Positions 1 through 9,374 are shown, counted from the stretch's first letter. The stretch: DNA of 64,000 bases from an uncultured Neptuniibacter sp. (GCF_947498015.1 NZ_CANMIR010000003.1:307717-371716), one strand, 5' to 3'. Notes: a model not told the origin generated them from the letters alone. Program-made: numbers and translations.

Positions 1-677
1 GGTGTGACCAGTACAACCCCTTGGGAAAGGTTATCAACCGTGTTCTGAAGGAGTTTCGTTTTCTGTGCCAGTGCATGTTCGCGATCAGCCGTTTCCCGCT
101 CTTTCAGCGCAGTTATATCCGTGTACAGAATAACCAGACCACCGTCCTGAGTAGGACGCTCAGACATCTGTACCCAGCGACCATCATTGAGCCGGTAGAC
201 CTTACTTCCGGTATTGGTCGCGGGATACTCCTCATCAATTAAGCCACTCTCTTTGGCAAGGCGGCTTATATCCTGAATGGTGATGCCGGTTCTGATCTTT
301 AACCCGGTTGAAGCCCATACCTGACAAAACTTGCTATTAAACAGGACAATTTTGCGCTGATCATCAAACAGCACAAATGCATCGGAGATACTCTCAATCG
401 CATCAATCAGCCGCTGGTTTGCCAGAGCCGCTTCATTGTTAGCATCTTTCAGGGCGCGGTGGCTTATTTTCAGCTCTGACAACACTCGATTAAGCGCCTC
501 AGTGCGTTCGCGCACCTGCTCCGCTAACACAACTGAATGCTCAAACGCCGAGTAGGGATTCGCCCCCTGACACCCTCCTGCTTCAACACGTTCAATCAGT
601 ACACTGTTGATCTTCCTTAACTTTCGGTTTTCTTCCTCAAGCTGTTCGATACGGACGTTTAGGGTCTGATCAACCAT
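1..677 (-). CDS. PAS-domain sensor histidine kinase, NahK/ErcS'-like (N-terminal part only)
   Basis: The reading frame stays open from ATG at 677 to the left window edge, giving about 225 residues of a larger kinase. Residues 1-85 are charged and coiled-coil-like, with the segment NPYSAFEHSVVLAEQVRER typical of the NahK/ErcS' kinases. A PAS domain follows (about 90-195), and a second begins at about 213 (NTVDNLSQGVVLV). The catalytic and receiver parts lie outside the window. Its start overlaps the end of the FIST gene by 8 bases, so the two are translationally coupled. In P. aeruginosa the FIST protein NosP pairs with kinase NahK in the same way. The family assignment is inferred from this fragment and its context. 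Confidence 0.85.
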   Translation of the reverse strand, partial: MVDQTLNVRIEQLEEENRKLRKINSVLIERVEAGGCQGANPYSAFEHSVVLAEQVRERTEALNRVLSELKISHRALKDANNEAALANQRLIDAIESISDAFVLFDDQRKIVLFNSKFCQVWASTGLKIRTGITIQDISRLAKESGLIDEEYPATNTGSKVYRLNDGRWVQMSERPTQDGGLVILYTDITALKERETADREHALAQKTKLLQNTVDNLSQGVVLVT

Positions 678-1848
678 CTTGATGGCTCCCTATGGCGACT
701 GCCGTAAAGGTCTGGTTGATATGCATCCCCTCCTTCTGTTCTCCGTAGGTGTTAAATCCGATCACATTATTCTTTCTCAATAGCTCAGATACAGAGTGAG
801 AGTAACCCAGCCGCTCACACTCAAGTCGGCGTAAGAAGCAGTCACAGCCGATGATAAGTTGCGGCTTGCCAATCTCCTGCTGGATCATATCCAGCTTTTT
901 GATCAGATCAGATGCCATATCACCCGGCTGCATCACTGTAAGGACAATGCCGTTTTCAACCGCGCAGTAGAATCGCAAACTCAGGTCTTCATTCACCTGC
1001 TGGATAGACCTGACAAAAAACTCATCACCCAGCTTTACCGCGATCGGATTGAGCGCAAATACTTCATGATTCAAACGCTCAACCGGCACACCTATGACGC
1101 GCGCATACTCTACCGCTGCGGGCTCTGCGTTTAGCTCATAAACAGTACGACTATCAGCATCGGCTGCTGTGACCACCAGCTTCTCATCTTTATTGCGCAT
1201 ATGATGGGTACTGAACACCTCAAACTCATAAAGGGTGTTTACCAACATGACAACAGCAGCCCCCGTATGGAACTCGCCGTTGTAATAGACATGTGTCTTT
1301 GCCAGATGGATATCATCACCAGCAGAGCCACCAAAACTGGGGATACTGCCCAGTGCGGAGTTCAGCGTAACCAGTACATTCTCCTCCTGGATCGAAAGCC
1401 CATCGAGCAAGGTCAACGCAAAAGTGTTTCCTTTGATGGGGGCGATCTCATGCTTACGGCATCCCGAGATCAATTGATCCACCAGCCTCTGCGCATCGGT
1501 CAGACTAAAATCATCAAGGCACTCAATAGAAGCCGCTTCTATAGCAAAACCTGAGCGCTCAAACCCGATCGCCGTTATACAGCCCTGCCCATAGCCCTGA
1601 GGGGTAATTTCACCTGCCGTTGTACAACCAACAACCTGAACATCTGGAAACGCCAAATTGATCGCGATCGCCAACTGGTCGAGCGGATATTCAGCAGAAC
1701 AGAAAAAGATGATGAAGTTGATTTCAGACGAGGTTAACTGCTGCTGCAGTTCGTTTGCGGCTGCGTAAGGGTCTGCACTGAAAGACGCGGCTGTAGTAAA
1801 GGCGTTTTTTTGGCTCAAGGTAGAGTCCCCGGAACTTGGGTAGTTCAA
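670..1848 (-). CDS. FIST-domain sensor, NosP-like
   Basis: This 392-residue soluble protein has FIST N (about 30-230) and FIST C (about 235-385) domains. The diagnostic C-terminal motif is GFNTYGEQ...HINQTFTAVAIG. NosP-type FIST proteins bind haem and sense nitric oxide, controlling the autophosphorylation of a partner hybrid kinase. Here the overlapping downstream gene encodes such a kinase. The only start compatible with this frame is TTG at 1848, preceded by AGGG about 10 bases upstream; the nearby ATG is out of frame, and the next in-frame Met is far inside the FIST N domain. Haem binding cannot be read from the sequence. Confidence 0.85.
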   Translation of the reverse strand: MNYPSSGDSTLSQKNAFTTAASFSADPYAAANELQQQLTSSEINFIIFFCSAEYPLDQLAIAINLAFPDVQVVGCTTAGEITPQGYGQGCITAIGFERSGFAIEAASIECLDDFSLTDAQRLVDQLISGCRKHEIAPIKGNTFALTLLDGLSIQEENVLVTLNSALGSIPSFGGSAGDDIHLAKTHVYYNGEFHTGAAVVMLVNTLYEFEVFSTHHMRNKDEKLVVTAADADSRTVYELNAEPAAVEYARVIGVPVERLNHEVFALNPIAVKLGDEFFVRSIQQVNEDLSLRFYCAVENGIVLTVMQPGDMASDLIKKLDMIQQEIGKPQLIIGCDCFLRRLECERLGYSHSVSELLRKNNVIGFNTYGEQKEGMHINQTFTAVAIGSHQDG

Positions 1849-1992
1849 CCATTCTAGGCCCTGTGAGCCAATACCAAAATACTACTTGCGAACCTTTTTT
1901 AAAGCATAAAAAGAGGAATATAACCTATTAATATATATGAATATTTTAAACAAAAAATGGAAAAGCGGTACTAAAGAACTACACGATCTTAT

Positions 1993-3726
1993 TCACGCCA
2001 GATGAGTCAGAAGCGCACGCAGCTTACCCGGTTTAACCGGTTTATTTAATACTGGAAAACCCAGCTGTCGAAACATCTGACGACACTCCGTACTTCTGTC
2101 AGCGGTCAGCATCACAGCGGGTATATCCAACCCGAATGATTCGCGTAAATTAAGCACCGCATCGGTCCCTAGTTTATCGTCATCGAGATGAAAATCGGCA
2201 AGAATGACTTCAGGTACAAACTTCTCATCCTGACAGAGCTCTCGCGCCTCAACTTCACTGAGCGCAGTGATCACCTGACATCCCCACTGCTCAAGCAGGG
2301 CCTGCATACTGACCAGAATGTTCTCTTCATTATCGATAACCAGAACGGCCAGACGATTCAACTGATCAGGGATCGGCTGATGAAACTTAGTGACGGTATG
2401 CACGCTCACTGGGTTTTTGACCAGAGGCACCTCCACCGAAAACATCGATCCTTTGCCCGGTATTGAGGAGACTTTTAACTGATGCCCCAGCATATTGGAG
2501 ATCCGTTCAACAATGGCCAGCCCCAGACCTACACCCTGCCGCCCCTGAGATGCATGACAGTCCAGTTGCTGAAACTCTTTAAAGATCTCCTGCTGTTTAT
2601 TCTCAGGAATTCCAGTGCCTGTATCCCACACCTGGATACTGAGTTTATCGCCCTTGCGACGACACCCCACCAGCACCTTGCCATCACCGGTATACCGGAT
2701 CGCATTACTGATGAAGTTTCGGATAATACGGAGCAGAAGGCGGGAGTCACTCTTAACGACCGCAGAGCTGAAGCTTGCCTTGATATGTAAACCTTTGCTC
2801 TCAGCAACCGGTTGAAACTCTCCCACCATCGATGCCAGCAGTTGATAGACGCGAAATTCGCTAATATCGGGATTAACCGCTTTTTGATCAAGTTTGGAGA
2901 TATCCAGCAAGTCTGTCAGCAGGTCTTCTGCATTTTCCAGTGCAAGGTGAACGCGCTCAATCAGATGTGCATCCTGCTCATGGAGCTCGCGCTCGCGCAA
3001 AGCAGCGATCAACAGTCGAGCTGCATTCATCGGTTGCAACAGATCATGACTTGCCGCAGCCAAATATTTATCTTTGCTCTTGTTCGCCTCCTCTGCGACC
3101 TCCTTGGCAACCTTGAGCTCTTTCTGAATCTGCTCCCTTTCAGAGATCTCTTTCCAAAGCTTGTCGTTCAGCGCAACCAATTCATGAGTACGGCTCTCAA
3201 CACGACTCTCAAGATCCTCATTCAGCTGCTTCAGGCGCTCCTGTGTTTTCTTACGCTCAGTAATATCCTGAACAAACGCTTCAACAGTGGTTGCTTCGCC
3301 TTCAACTGTCTTCAGTAGCGCATTGATAGAGACATGAACACACTGACCATCAGCACGTCTGAACAGGGTTTCAAATCCAAATACCCGTCCATAGTCAATC
3401 AGGTTACGCCTGAAAACGCTGTAGGAGTCATGGCAACAGAAGAGCGAGGATTCAACAGTCTCAACCCTGTGACAGAAGTCATCGGAGGAGAGATAGCCAC
3501 AGATCTTCACGATAGCGGGATTAGCTGTGGAAATCCCCCCATCTAAACTCGCCTGAAAAATTCCATGCTGAGCATTCTCGAAGAGCCATTTATAACGGTT
3601 CTTCTCCTGCTCCAGCTCATCCAGTTTGCTGACTAGCTCCGGATAGTAACTTTTCCTTGCGGAGTGATTACCCAGCCCGATCAGGCTGGTAACGGTTTGA
3701 TCCTGATTATCAGAGCGCTTCTTCAT
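1993..3726 (-). CDS. PAS hybrid sensor histidine kinase/response regulator, ErcS-like
   Basis: This 577-residue cytoplasmic protein has no membrane segments. In order it has an N-terminal motif SLIGLGNHSARKSYYPEL, a PAS domain (about 43-158), a coiled coil (158-222), HisKA with His227 in AASHDLLQP, an HATPase domain (about 270-440, with VWDTGTGIP and GVGLGLAI), and a C-terminal receiver (about 460-577) with the acceptor Asp in LADFHLD and the Lys in NKPVKP. It overlaps the 3' end of the upstream ercA-like gene by 17 bases. In P. aeruginosa, ErcS and ErcA neighbour the PQQ genes and regulate ethanol oxidation. The ligand sensed is unknown. Confidence 0.85.
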   Translation of the reverse strand: MKKRSDNQDQTVTSLIGLGNHSARKSYYPELVSKLDELEQEKNRYKWLFENAQHGIFQASLDGGISTANPAIVKICGYLSSDDFCHRVETVESSLFCCHDSYSVFRRNLIDYGRVFGFETLFRRADGQCVHVSINALLKTVEGEATTVEAFVQDITERKKTQERLKQLNEDLESRVESRTHELVALNDKLWKEISEREQIQKELKVAKEVAEEANKSKDKYLAAASHDLLQPMNAARLLIAALRERELHEQDAHLIERVHLALENAEDLLTDLLDISKLDQKAVNPDISEFRVYQLLASMVGEFQPVAESKGLHIKASFSSAVVKSDSRLLLRIIRNFISNAIRYTGDGKVLVGCRRKGDKLSIQVWDTGTGIPENKQQEIFKEFQQLDCHASQGRQGVGLGLAIVERISNMLGHQLKVSSIPGKGSMFSVEVPLVKNPVSVHTVTKFHQPIPDQLNRLAVLVIDNEENILVSMQALLEQWGCQVITALSEVEARELCQDEKFVPEVILADFHLDDDKLGTDAVLNLRESFGLDIPAVMLTADRSTECRQMFRQLGFPVLNKPVKPGKLRALLTHLA

Positions 3727-4876
3727 AGACGGCTTCTACATCACGCTTATTAGATTTCCGTGGATTGGTCAGTATGCATGGATCCAGCAGAGCATGATCA
3801 GATAGCACGGGGATATCCGTGACATGTACACCGCTCTCGGCCAGTTTTTGTGTCAGGCCTACATCCTTTTTCAGATTGATAACCCGATTCATCAACTGTT
3901 TCTGAATCTGCACGGTGTTCAATCCACGCGTATCGATCCCCATCGTTTCCGCCACTACTTTGAAGCGCTCATTCGCTTCTTTGTAGTTGAAATCGATCAC
4001 ATGCTCCAACAACATCGCATTACATAAACCATGGGGCAGATCCAGATATCCACCCAGGCTATGAGACATCGCATGAACCGCACCCAGAATCGCATTTGAG
4101 AAGGCAAGTCCCGCTTTCATCGATCCGAGCATCACCTGTTCACGCTTATGAATATCGAGTGGATTCTCAACCAACTGAACAATATTCTCATTAATCAGTC
4201 GCATCGCATCGAGCGCATGCATATCGGTTAAAGGACCGGCCCCCGTTGATACAAACGCTTCGATCGCGTGCACCAAGGCATCAATCCCGGTACAGGCACT
4301 GAGAAATGGATCCATCGTCATGGTGGTTTCAGGGTCGATCAGCGCGACATCAGGTACTACCGCTTTACTGACAATCGATATCTTAATTTTCTCAACCGGA
4401 TCAGAGATGATCGCAAATTGAGAAACATCCGCTGAGGTGCCTGCTGTGGTGGGGATGAACACAAGCGGTGGAATCGGCAGATCAATCGTATCGATCCCTT
4501 CGTAATCAAGTATGTGCCTGCCGTTAGCAGACACAATACCGATACCTTTTGCACAATCCATCGGGCTGCCACCACCGATGGCAACGATCACATTACAGTT
4601 GTGCTCCTGATAATAACGTGCACCTTCCATCACCTCTTCCGCTCTTGGATTGGCGGAGACGTTAGTAAAAGTGACGTGTTCAACTTGCTCTTCCGTGAGT
4701 AGATCAGAAATATCTTTTAGCCAGCCCGCGGCTTCAACACCCGGATCTGATACCACCAGAACTTTGCGAGCGCCAAAGGTCTTCGCATAATTAGCGACCG
4801 ACTTCCGTGCCCCGACCCCGAAAATAATTTCGGGTGAGACGAACTTACGCAAATTAGAAATGTCATTACTGCTCAT
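3710..4876 (-). CDS. ercA: Iron-containing alcohol dehydrogenase, ErcA-like
   Basis: This is a 388-residue group III (Fe-dependent) alcohol dehydrogenase. The nucleotide-binding motif GGGSPMD is at 101-107. Predicted metal ligands are Asp199 and His203 (GIDALVHAIE), His268, and His282 (PHG), with the family spacing D-x3-H...H-x13-H. It overlaps the downstream ErcS-like kinase by 17 bases. In P. aeruginosa, ErcA is thought to act in the regulatory circuit for PQQ-ethanol oxidation rather than in bulk catabolism. The enzyme class is clear, while the ErcA role rests on synteny with a kinase and pqq genes. Confidence 0.87.
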   Translation of the reverse strand: MSSNDISNLRKFVSPEIIFGVGARKSVANYAKTFGARKVLVVSDPGVEAAGWLKDISDLLTEEQVEHVTFTNVSANPRAEEVMEGARYYQEHNCNVIVAIGGGSPMDCAKGIGIVSANGRHILDYEGIDTIDLPIPPLVFIPTTAGTSADVSQFAIISDPVEKIKISIVSKAVVPDVALIDPETTMTMDPFLSACTGIDALVHAIEAFVSTGAGPLTDMHALDAMRLINENIVQLVENPLDIHKREQVMLGSMKAGLAFSNAILGAVHAMSHSLGGYLDLPHGLCNAMLLEHVIDFNYKEANERFKVVAETMGIDTRGLNTVQIQKQLMNRVINLKKDVGLTQKLAESGVHVTDIPVLSDHALLDPCILTNPRKSNKRDVEAVYEEAL

Positions 4877-5251
4877 CGACTGTACTCACGAGGCGGCAGA
4901 TCTTAAAATCAACGCCTTTATTATTGTTGTTATACAAACTTGTCCCGAAGTGTACCCTAAGCCATTAGGCTACCCAAGCGGGACGAAACGCTTTTGTCAT
5001 ATATAAGAAGCATAATTCACTTTTAAACAAATTGTGCGTCTGCGAAAGCTTTTAGTTCTTCGGTAGCAATCCCAGCACTACCTCCTTTGACGCAGCCTCT
5101 TATCAACTATTGCCCCTGTACAGTATTCATACAGTCGTACCGATCCCAAGGTTATAGAACAAACATTCCATTGCCCGATATGCCCCCCTTCATCAGTTTC
5201 CGATAATCGCTTCATCGTTAAACAAACTAATTTCCGTAATTCGGGGGCGAC
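4877..5251. other. Divergent intergenic region between ercA and porin
   Basis: This 375-base gap has no supported gene. It must hold the divergent promoters of the minus-strand regulatory operon and the plus-strand porin. I could not place convincing -35/-10 pairs. The porin has a GGGG-containing ribosome-binding site just before its ATG. Confidence 0.6.
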
Positions 5252-6310
5252 ATGAAAAATAACAAGGCCAAGCTGTTAGCAGTAGCAGTTGCAATGGGAA
5301 TCAGCGCACAGGCAAGCGCTGCGATTGAACTGTATAACCAGGATGGCACGACTTTCTCTGCTGATGGTCACTTCAACGCTTTCTACGTACAGACAGATGA
5401 CGACGCTACTGGCGATCAGTCTCGTGTACGCATGGGCTTCCTTCCTAACTGGATTGGTTTCAACGTTTCTAAACAGATTGATGATCTGACTGTAGGCGGT
5501 CGCTCCTCTTTCTGGGTTACCATCAACGATGGTACTAACAGCGTTACAGACACTGCGATCGATGTTCGTCAGTTCTACGGTACTGTAGACGGTGAATTTG
5601 GTCAGGTTCTGTTCGGTAAAGATTTCGGCCTGTATGCACGCTCTAACATCTTCAACGATGAACTGTTGCTGGGTACTGGTCTACCAATGATCAACACAGG
5701 TGGCGTAACCTTCGGTAACATCTCTGTTGGCTACCCATACACGACTCCTAATGCTCAGATCACTTACCGCTCTCCAGTAACTAATGGTTTCCAGGTTGCT
5801 GTAGGCGTTATGGATCCAGACAGTGGTGAAGACGGTACTGGTGCTGGCGATGATGCTCGCTTTGAAGCAGAAGGTACTTTCAACACTGATTTTGACGGCG
5901 GCAAATTCTCTGCATGGCTGAGCGCTGCAACCGGCGAATCTAACGTTGATGGTGGCAGCGTTGAGGGTATCGCTTACGGTGCACGTATCGCAATGGGCGG
6001 CTTCCAGTTCACTGCATCTGGCTTCGATCAGGAAGGTATCAGCGTAGCTCTGGCTGACCGTACTGTTGCCAGCAATGTTGATTCTGATGGCTACCTGCTA
6101 CAGGCTTCTTACGGTGCAAACGGCCACCGTATCGTACTCTCCCACGGCGAGTCAGAAGTTAGCGGTGCGGATTCTATGGAGCTGGATTCAATCGCCTACT
6201 TCTATGACATCAACAGCAACCTGAAACTGATTGCTGAATACGATATGGCTGAAGACGGTTCCGGTAACGAAACTGACCAGTTTGCAATCGGTGCTGCTCT
6301 AAGCTGGTAA
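5252..6310 (+). CDS. Outer-membrane porin (Gram-negative porin family)
   Basis: This 352-residue protein has a signal peptide ending at about residue 23 (AQASAA). Alternating amphipathic strands run throughout, with Gly/Asp-rich loops such as DPDSGEDGTGAGDD, and the chain ends in an aromatic residue (GAALSW) as expected for BAM recognition. It is likely a trimeric general-diffusion porin. Codon choice is strongly biased (Gly GGT/GGC, Leu CTG, Arg CGT) compared with its neighbours, which suggests high expression. It is monocistronic, closed by a strong terminator, and divergent from ercA. A role in alcohol uptake would be only a contextual guess. Confidence 0.85.
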   Translation: MKNNKAKLLAVAVAMGISAQASAAIELYNQDGTTFSADGHFNAFYVQTDDDATGDQSRVRMGFLPNWIGFNVSKQIDDLTVGGRSSFWVTINDGTNSVTDTAIDVRQFYGTVDGEFGQVLFGKDFGLYARSNIFNDELLLGTGLPMINTGGVTFGNISVGYPYTTPNAQITYRSPVTNGFQVAVGVMDPDSGEDGTGAGDDARFEAEGTFNTDFDGGKFSAWLSAATGESNVDGGSVEGIAYGARIAMGGFQFTASGFDQEGISVALADRTVASNVDSDGYLLQASYGANGHRIVLSHGESEVSGADSMELDSIAYFYDINSNLKLIAEYDMAEDGSGNETDQFAIGAALSW

Positions 6311-6335
6311 TCCCGGTTTTATAGCAAGAACCCTT

Positions 6336-6384
6336 GGCCGCGCCTCTGATCCCCCCTTCTCCAGAGCCGCGGCCTTCTTTCTTT
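6336..6384 (+). terminator. Intrinsic terminator of the porin gene
   Basis: A 13-bp stem with one mismatch pairs 6336-6348 with 6362-6374 around a C-rich loop. A T-rich tract (TTCTTTCTTT) follows. It lies 26 bases after the porin stop codon. Confidence 0.85.
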
Positions 6385-6483
6385 ACGTTGTACAACCCTA
6401 AACCTAAACGCTTTCTCAAATTCAAATTAACATATCTGAATAGCCATACCTGGACCCGTCACAGCAGATCACAACAAAGTAAT

Positions 6484-7374
6484 TTACTGATCGATTTTGA
6501 CTCTTAATAACGCCTCTACAATTGGATTGATAGCACCACTGTACCGGTAGATGGCATACAGCTCCTCTCTTACCTCGGGCACAGATCCTATGACATCGAC
6601 TGAGTATTGATTACATATCTCTGACTGAATATAGGTGGGTGCTGAAAAGATACCAGCTCCTGATTCCCCTATAACCTTCAATAAAGCACTATCATCAATT
6701 TCAGCAAATATATTCACCTCTAGGCGGTGATCACGTAGCCAATCTCTTAATTTTTGTAGATAAGGTGTATTTCGGCCGTAACTTATAAAATTCTGATTTG
6801 AAAGGGATTGAGGGAAGTTTTCATCCAAGGCTCTCGCTCTACCCCCCTTACAAAAAAAAGACATAGATGTAGACCCCATACTTTCAACAACCAACCCTTC
6901 CTGCTCTAAGTCTGGTGGTATGTAGTCCGTAATTACAACATCGACCTTTTTCTGTTTGAGGTCCAGCAGCAGCTCACTTGCATGCGCAGTACGACAGACA
7001 AGGTGTATTTTTTGACTTAATTCAGTAGCTGGCCTGATCACTTTCCAAGCCAAAATTTTATGAACGGTTGACGCAATACCCACCGAGAAGTCAATGACAC
7101 GATTTTTACCTGAGTTTTTGACCATCTCCTCAAGTTGTGATGTCACCTCAAAGATACGGTCTGCATAGGTAAACACCTCCTTCCCAGTAGGAGTGAGAAC
7201 CAGACTGCGCCCTTCTCGCTTAAAGAGCATTAACTCTATATTTGACTCTAATGTAGATATCTGTGAACTAAGCGTCTGCGGGGTTAACCCTAAAATATCA
7301 CACGCTTTAGTGATGGAGCCCTCTCTAGCTGTCAGCCAGAAATAATACAGATGCTTTAAATTGATCGAATTCAT
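6484..7374 (-). CDS. LysR-family regulator, NhaR-like
   Basis: From the preferred ATG at 7374 this is a 296-residue LysR regulator; an alternative GTG start at 7395 adds seven residues. The N-terminal helix-turn-helix region (NLKHLYYFWLTAREGSITKA) strongly resembles NhaR, the activator of Na+/H+ antiporter genes, and a LysR substrate-binding domain follows. A GGAG/GGGG stretch sits upstream of the ATG. It lies directly downstream of the PsiE-like gene, so it probably belongs to the same leftward operon. The local DNA is AT-richer than the flanks. Whether it senses sodium is not known, as no antiporter gene is adjacent. Confidence 0.82.
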   Translation of the reverse strand: MNSINLKHLYYFWLTAREGSITKACDILGLTPQTLSSQISTLESNIELMLFKREGRSLVLTPTGKEVFTYADRIFEVTSQLEEMVKNSGKNRVIDFSVGIASTVHKILAWKVIRPATELSQKIHLVCRTAHASELLLDLKQKKVDVVITDYIPPDLEQEGLVVESMGSTSMSFFCKGGRARALDENFPQSLSNQNFISYGRNTPYLQKLRDWLRDHRLEVNIFAEIDDSALLKVIGESGAGIFSAPTYIQSEICNQYSVDVIGSVPEVREELYAIYRYSGAINPIVEALLRVKIDQ

Positions 7375-7400
7375 CCTGAAACCCCGCTCCGACACCCAGG

Positions 7401-7841
7401 TCAGTCAATGTGGGATGTCACTGGTAATTTGTGAATGAGCCAATAGCCAATACTCATACTTAGCGCAACAGCAGCAAGGCCATAGATATAACCCGGCGTA
7501 ACTTCACCAAAATCAAGAACTATTACTTTACGTGCAATAGCCATGAGCGCAGTAGCCATTACTATTTTTACATGTATAACATCATCTCTCAGATAAATTG
7601 TAATATTTATAAGAATTTCTATCGCGATAAGAACCGCCATAAAAGCACCAAATGTAGCCAGCATGTCTGATATTGTTAAGATAAAAATCGGGGGCTTATT
7701 CATCTTTTCATAAATTGTCCAACCGACATCCACCACCCCCATGATAATCACGAACACCATCAAAATAGCAAGCAAGCGAACACTCAATCTGACTAATCGA
7801 TATAGATGTGTAATTAATGGTTCATCAACATTAGGTTTCAT
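7401..7841 (-). CDS. PsiE-like inner-membrane protein
   Basis: This 146-residue protein has about four hydrophobic segments (roughly 22-42, 55-80, 92-108, 115-138). It carries the family signature VMATALMAIARKVIVLD of PsiE (phosphate-starvation-inducible E) proteins. GAGGTG sits five bases before the ATG. PsiE function is unknown; in E. coli it is induced by phosphate starvation and cAMP. Here it sits between a UspE-like stress protein and a LysR regulator, suggesting a small stress-response operon. Confidence 0.8.
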   Translation of the reverse strand: MKPNVDEPLITHLYRLVRLSVRLLAILMVFVIIMGVVDVGWTIYEKMNKPPIFILTISDMLATFGAFMAVLIAIEILINITIYLRDDVIHVKIVMATALMAIARKVIVLDFGEVTPGYIYGLAAVALSMSIGYWLIHKLPVTSHID

Positions 7842-7940
7842 AGATTCACCTCACAGAACTCAATTCTTTTGGGTGATTAAAGTACATAATCAGTCAATAA
7901 CCACTAAGAAAAATCAACGTAAATAGTTTCTGTAACTTCC

Positions 7941-8870
7941 TTATAGATCGACCATGACTGGCGATTTAAAACCCTTTGGTTTTATTGCAACAACAGATGA
8001 TGCAATAGACTGCAAAATATTTTCAGCCGTATTTCCTATGATGTAACCTGAAATACCCGTTCTTGCCACAGTACCCATCACTACAATATCGAAACCTACA
8101 GAATTAACGTAGCGAGGTATTTCTGTTTCTGCTTCACCTCTAACCAGTACACATTCAATATCTTCGCCATATTTATTTTTAAAACCTTCCATCAACTTTT
8201 GATATTTAATCTCTTTTTTATTAATTAAATCCAGATAGTTATCATCAGAATCTAGGAATGGATTTTTACTGAGTAAAGATTCACCGTAAAAAGACCAACA
8301 GCTAATCACATGGACTTTAACATTTAGAATTTTCGAAAATCTTCGTGCGGCGAACATAATCCTTCTGTTGAGCTCTTCCCCTTCATCATTTTCTTCAAGC
8401 TTCAAATCAATTGATATAACCATCCTACTATATCCACCACCATGCTGATGACGCATTATCCAGACAGGTAGTGTTGACTTCCTTAATAGATGAAAATCGG
8501 AACTACACAAAAAATCACGTTTGAAATCTTCTACCTTTGCAACCAGGTCGTAATTTCCCGAGTCAGCCTTTTTGATTATTTCTATAAAATCAATCCCGCA
8601 AACTACACAGACATCTATTTTTTCACCAATATCAAGTCCGTTAATCATATTAACCAACCTTATTCGATTGTACTCTATTGTTTTATTTTCAATATCCTTG
8701 AATTCAGCAGCACTACAAATATCCGGCTCAGGGAGTAATTCACTAGTGATCACTTTAAATACAGTGATTCTTCCCTTTGTCTCCCTAATAAAATCGAGGC
8801 ATTTATTAAAGGCCGGATCATCAGTTAAAACTATTTCTTTATGAGCTATAAATAAAATATCATTAAACAT
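7941..8870 (-). CDS. Tandem universal stress protein, UspE-like
   Basis: Two UspA-type domains make up about 309 residues. The ATG at 8870 is preferred because GGAG lies six bases upstream; the frame extends 17 residues further without a better site. The C-terminal motif GTVARTGISGYIIGNTAENI closely resembles that of E. coli UspE. UspE-class proteins are cytoplasmic and help survival under starvation, DNA damage or redox stress. It is the first gene of an AT-rich leftward block with PsiE-like and LysR genes. Confidence 0.85.
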   Translation of the reverse strand: MFNDILFIAHKEIVLTDDPAFNKCLDFIRETKGRITVFKVITSELLPEPDICSAAEFKDIENKTIEYNRIRLVNMINGLDIGEKIDVCVVCGIDFIEIIKKADSGNYDLVAKVEDFKRDFLCSSDFHLLRKSTLPVWIMRHQHGGGYSRMVISIDLKLEENDEGEELNRRIMFAARRFSKILNVKVHVISCWSFYGESLLSKNPFLDSDDNYLDLINKKEIKYQKLMEGFKNKYGEDIECVLVRGEAETEIPRYVNSVGFDIVVMGTVARTGISGYIIGNTAENILQSIASSVVAIKPKGFKSPVMVDL

Positions 8871-9374
8871 AAGTAACTCCAGAAATGACGATAAAACAAC
8901 CCTAACAACTATCGGGAACAACTAAAACTGAGCAAACCTGAATTAATATTCGATTTTTTCGAAGTATTTTTTTTCGTTTAATCTACATTTCGGACTTATA
9001 TGCAAGTTTTAACTAGACGTAATTTGATTTACAGAGGCATAAACCGTTGCAATATTGGCAGCACATCCCATATAAAATACGGGACGTTCTCTGGTGACAC
9101 ATATAGGGACAAAACCTTCAGAGAAGAGAGGGCGCTTGGGACAAAAAAAAGCCTGCTATAAAGCAGGCGAAGTACGACGGTTAGAGCTCTTAGAAAGAAA
9201 ACTCAAAGCCAGAGAGTGGATGTAAAGAACATGACAAAACTTAGTCATGCTTATTATCCATCTACAACACACATCTGGCTGTTCTGCATCGGAACGAATT
9301 CATCTAATACTTTGGTCCATCGCCATAAGACATAGCCAAGATGCACGTAATAGCTAGATAAGGTTAGAGCCAGA
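8871..9374. other. Gene-poor region between uspE-like and tonB genes
   Basis: These 504 bases hold no intact gene. The part up to about 9000 is AT-rich and should carry the promoter of the uspE-like operon. At 9190-9240 on the minus strand a stop-bounded short frame ends in LSGFEFSF, which looks like the last strand of an outer-membrane protein. A terminator follows it at 9144-9169. Confidence 0.5.
9144..9169 (-). terminator. Intrinsic terminator, minus strand
   Basis: A 7-bp stem (GCCTGCT / AGCAGGC, 9152-9158 with 9163-9169) has a 4-base loop. On the minus strand an unbroken run of eight T follows. It is about 200 bases past the tonB stop codon and probably ends the receptor-tonB transcript. 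Confidence 0.75.

Noticed and set aside
3334..3546. Small plus-strand ORF inside the ErcS-like kinase gene
   Set aside because: It is a shadow of the kinase gene with no ribosome-binding site or recognisable family.
9047..9076. Promoter-like TTGCAA-18-TATAAA on the plus strand
   Set aside because: No plus-strand gene or terminator follows for thousands of bases; the local signals belong to the minus strand.
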